A stretch of DNA of 7,290 bases from JBQTIM01 sp052388135 (GTDB lineage: Bacteria; Elusimicrobiota; Elusimicrobia; FEN-1173): positions 1 through 7,290 of the forward strand of contig JBQTIM010000154.1 in NCBI GenBank assembly GCA_052388135.1, given 5' to 3'. Position 1 is the first letter of the stretch, and every line of letters starts with the position of its first letter. The notes below the pieces were generated by a model, which did no database searches, was not told where the DNA came from, and saw only the letters and a program-made list of their open reading frames with translations. The translations under genes and the position numbers were made by a program. Below are positions 6,461 to 7,290 of this stretch, one piece after another.

Positions 6461-7290
6461 TGGAGCTCTCTTTCTGGATCGCCGGTTTTTTGTGGAGCGC
6501 GCTGGCCCTTTACGTCCTCACCGGCGGGGCCGACTTCGGCGGCGGCGTCTGGGATTTCTTCGCGTCCGGCCCGCGGGCCAAGGCCCAGCGCAAGCTCATC
6601 GCCGAGGCCATCGCTCCCATCTGGGAGGCCAACCACGTGTGGCTCATCCTGGCGGTGGTCCTGCTCTTCGTGGCCTTCCCCGCGGCCTTCGCGCGTCTGA
6701 GCACGCTCCTGCACGTTCCCCTCACGCTCATGCTGCTGGGAGTCGTCCTGCGGGGCTCGGCCTTCGTCTTCCGATCCCAGGCTCCCGGCGCGGCGCCGGA
6801 GCGCCGCTGGAGCCACGCTTTTTCCGTCGCCAGCCTTCTCACGCCCGTGTTCCTGGGCGTCAGCGCCGGCGCCGCGGCCTCGGGCGCGTTGCGGGCTCCC
6901 GCTCCGTCAGCGGATTTCGTTTCCTCGTATATAAAACCCTGGCTCGCCCTTTTCCCCTTCGGCGTCGGATTCCTGGCCCTGAGCTTGTTCGCTTTTTTGG
7001 CGGCGGTTTATTTGATCCTGGAGACCGAAGACGCGGACTTGCGCGATGATTTCCGGCGCCGGGCGCTGGCCGCCGGCGTCGTCGTGGGAGCCGTCGCCTG
7101 GCTTACGCTCTGGGCCGCCCGAAGCGGCGCCCCGCTGATTTTCGAAGGGCTCACCGGCCGGCCCTGGTCCGCGCCCTTCCACCTGGCCACGGGCGGCGCG
7201 GCGCTGGGCGCGCTGGCGTGCTTGTTTTTCCGCCGCTACGCTTGGGCCCGCGCCTTGGCCGCCCTGCAAACGCTCCTCATCCTGGGAGGC
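6460..7290 (+). CDS. cydB: cytochrome bd quinol oxidase subunit II (3' end missing)
   Basis: The frame is open from ATG 6460 to the right edge (277 codons, no stop), so this is the N-terminal part of a protein normally about 330-380 residues long. Recognised motifs: GGADFGGGVWD (22-32, D25), PIWEANHVWL (53-62), and LRGSAFVFRSQ (97-107), all typical of CydB. Multiple hydrophobic helices follow, for example 161-187 (WLALFPFGVGF... to LIL). CydB pairs with CydA in the membrane; it binds no haem in well-studied enzymes but is needed for assembly and contributes to a proton pathway. Its ATG overlaps the cydA stop (TGATG), a sign of translational coupling. The cydDC transporter genes and a small CydX-type subunit are not visible and could lie downstream. 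Confidence 0.95.
   Translation, partial: MELSFWIAGFLWSALALYVLTGGADFGGGVWDFFASGPRAKAQRKLIAEAIAPIWEANHVWLILAVVLLFVAFPAAFARLSTLLHVPLTLMLLGVVLRGSAFVFRSQAPGAAPERRWSHAFSVASLLTPVFLGVSAGAAASGALRAPAPSADFVSSYIKPWLALFPFGVGFLALSLFAFLAAVYLILETEDADLRDDFRRRALAAGVVVGAVAWLTLWAARSGAPLIFEGLTGRPWSAPFHLATGGAALGALACLFFRRYAWARALAALQTLLILGG

Overview
The window is a very GC-rich, gene-dense piece of bacterial chromosome with no tRNA or rRNA gene, mobile element or CRISPR array that I can see. It encodes housekeeping and metabolic functions: a DnaQ-type exonuclease, a polytopic GT-C-like membrane protein, a CDGSH iron-sulfur protein, an MFS transporter, an endonuclease/exonuclease/phosphatase (EEP)-fold protein, and the first two genes of a cytochrome bd oxidase operon. 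Base composition, SD-type start sites and the cytochrome bd subtype suggest a free-living bacterium with aerobic or microaerobic respiration. The lineage cannot be fixed from the sequence; a GC-rich, little-cultured phylum is plausible but this is a guess.

Layout. (1) 1-2719, plus strand: the 3' part of an exonuclease gene (to 715), a large membrane-protein gene (about 780-2504), and a 70-residue CDGSH gene (2507-2719) tightly coupled to it. (2) 2730-4914, minus strand: an EEP-fold gene (4144-4914) followed 34 nt downstream by an MFS transporter gene (2730-4109), probably one transcript. It converges on the CDGSH gene with only 10 bases between the stop codons. (3) 4915-5155: a divergent intergenic region. 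(4) 5156-7290, plus strand: cydA and cydB, overlapping by one base, with cydB running off the window.

How the genes work together. CydA and CydB form the quinol-oxidising, oxygen-reducing terminal oxidase of the inner membrane, and all the key haem and quinol residues I looked for in CydA are present. The other neighbours show no clear pathway link to it. The membrane protein and the CDGSH protein are probably co-translated, but their functional connection is unknown.

Most notable points: the EEP-fold protein has lost several residues normally needed for catalysis (Glu to Ser, Asn to Ser, final His to Arg). A slippery T TTA AAA AAA G tract in the membrane-protein gene lies in the phase that would give a -1 shift into the frame of the CDGSH gene. 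cydA lacks a Shine-Dalgarno sequence and has an extended -10-like motif almost on top of its start codon. I found no convincing new multi-gene system here.
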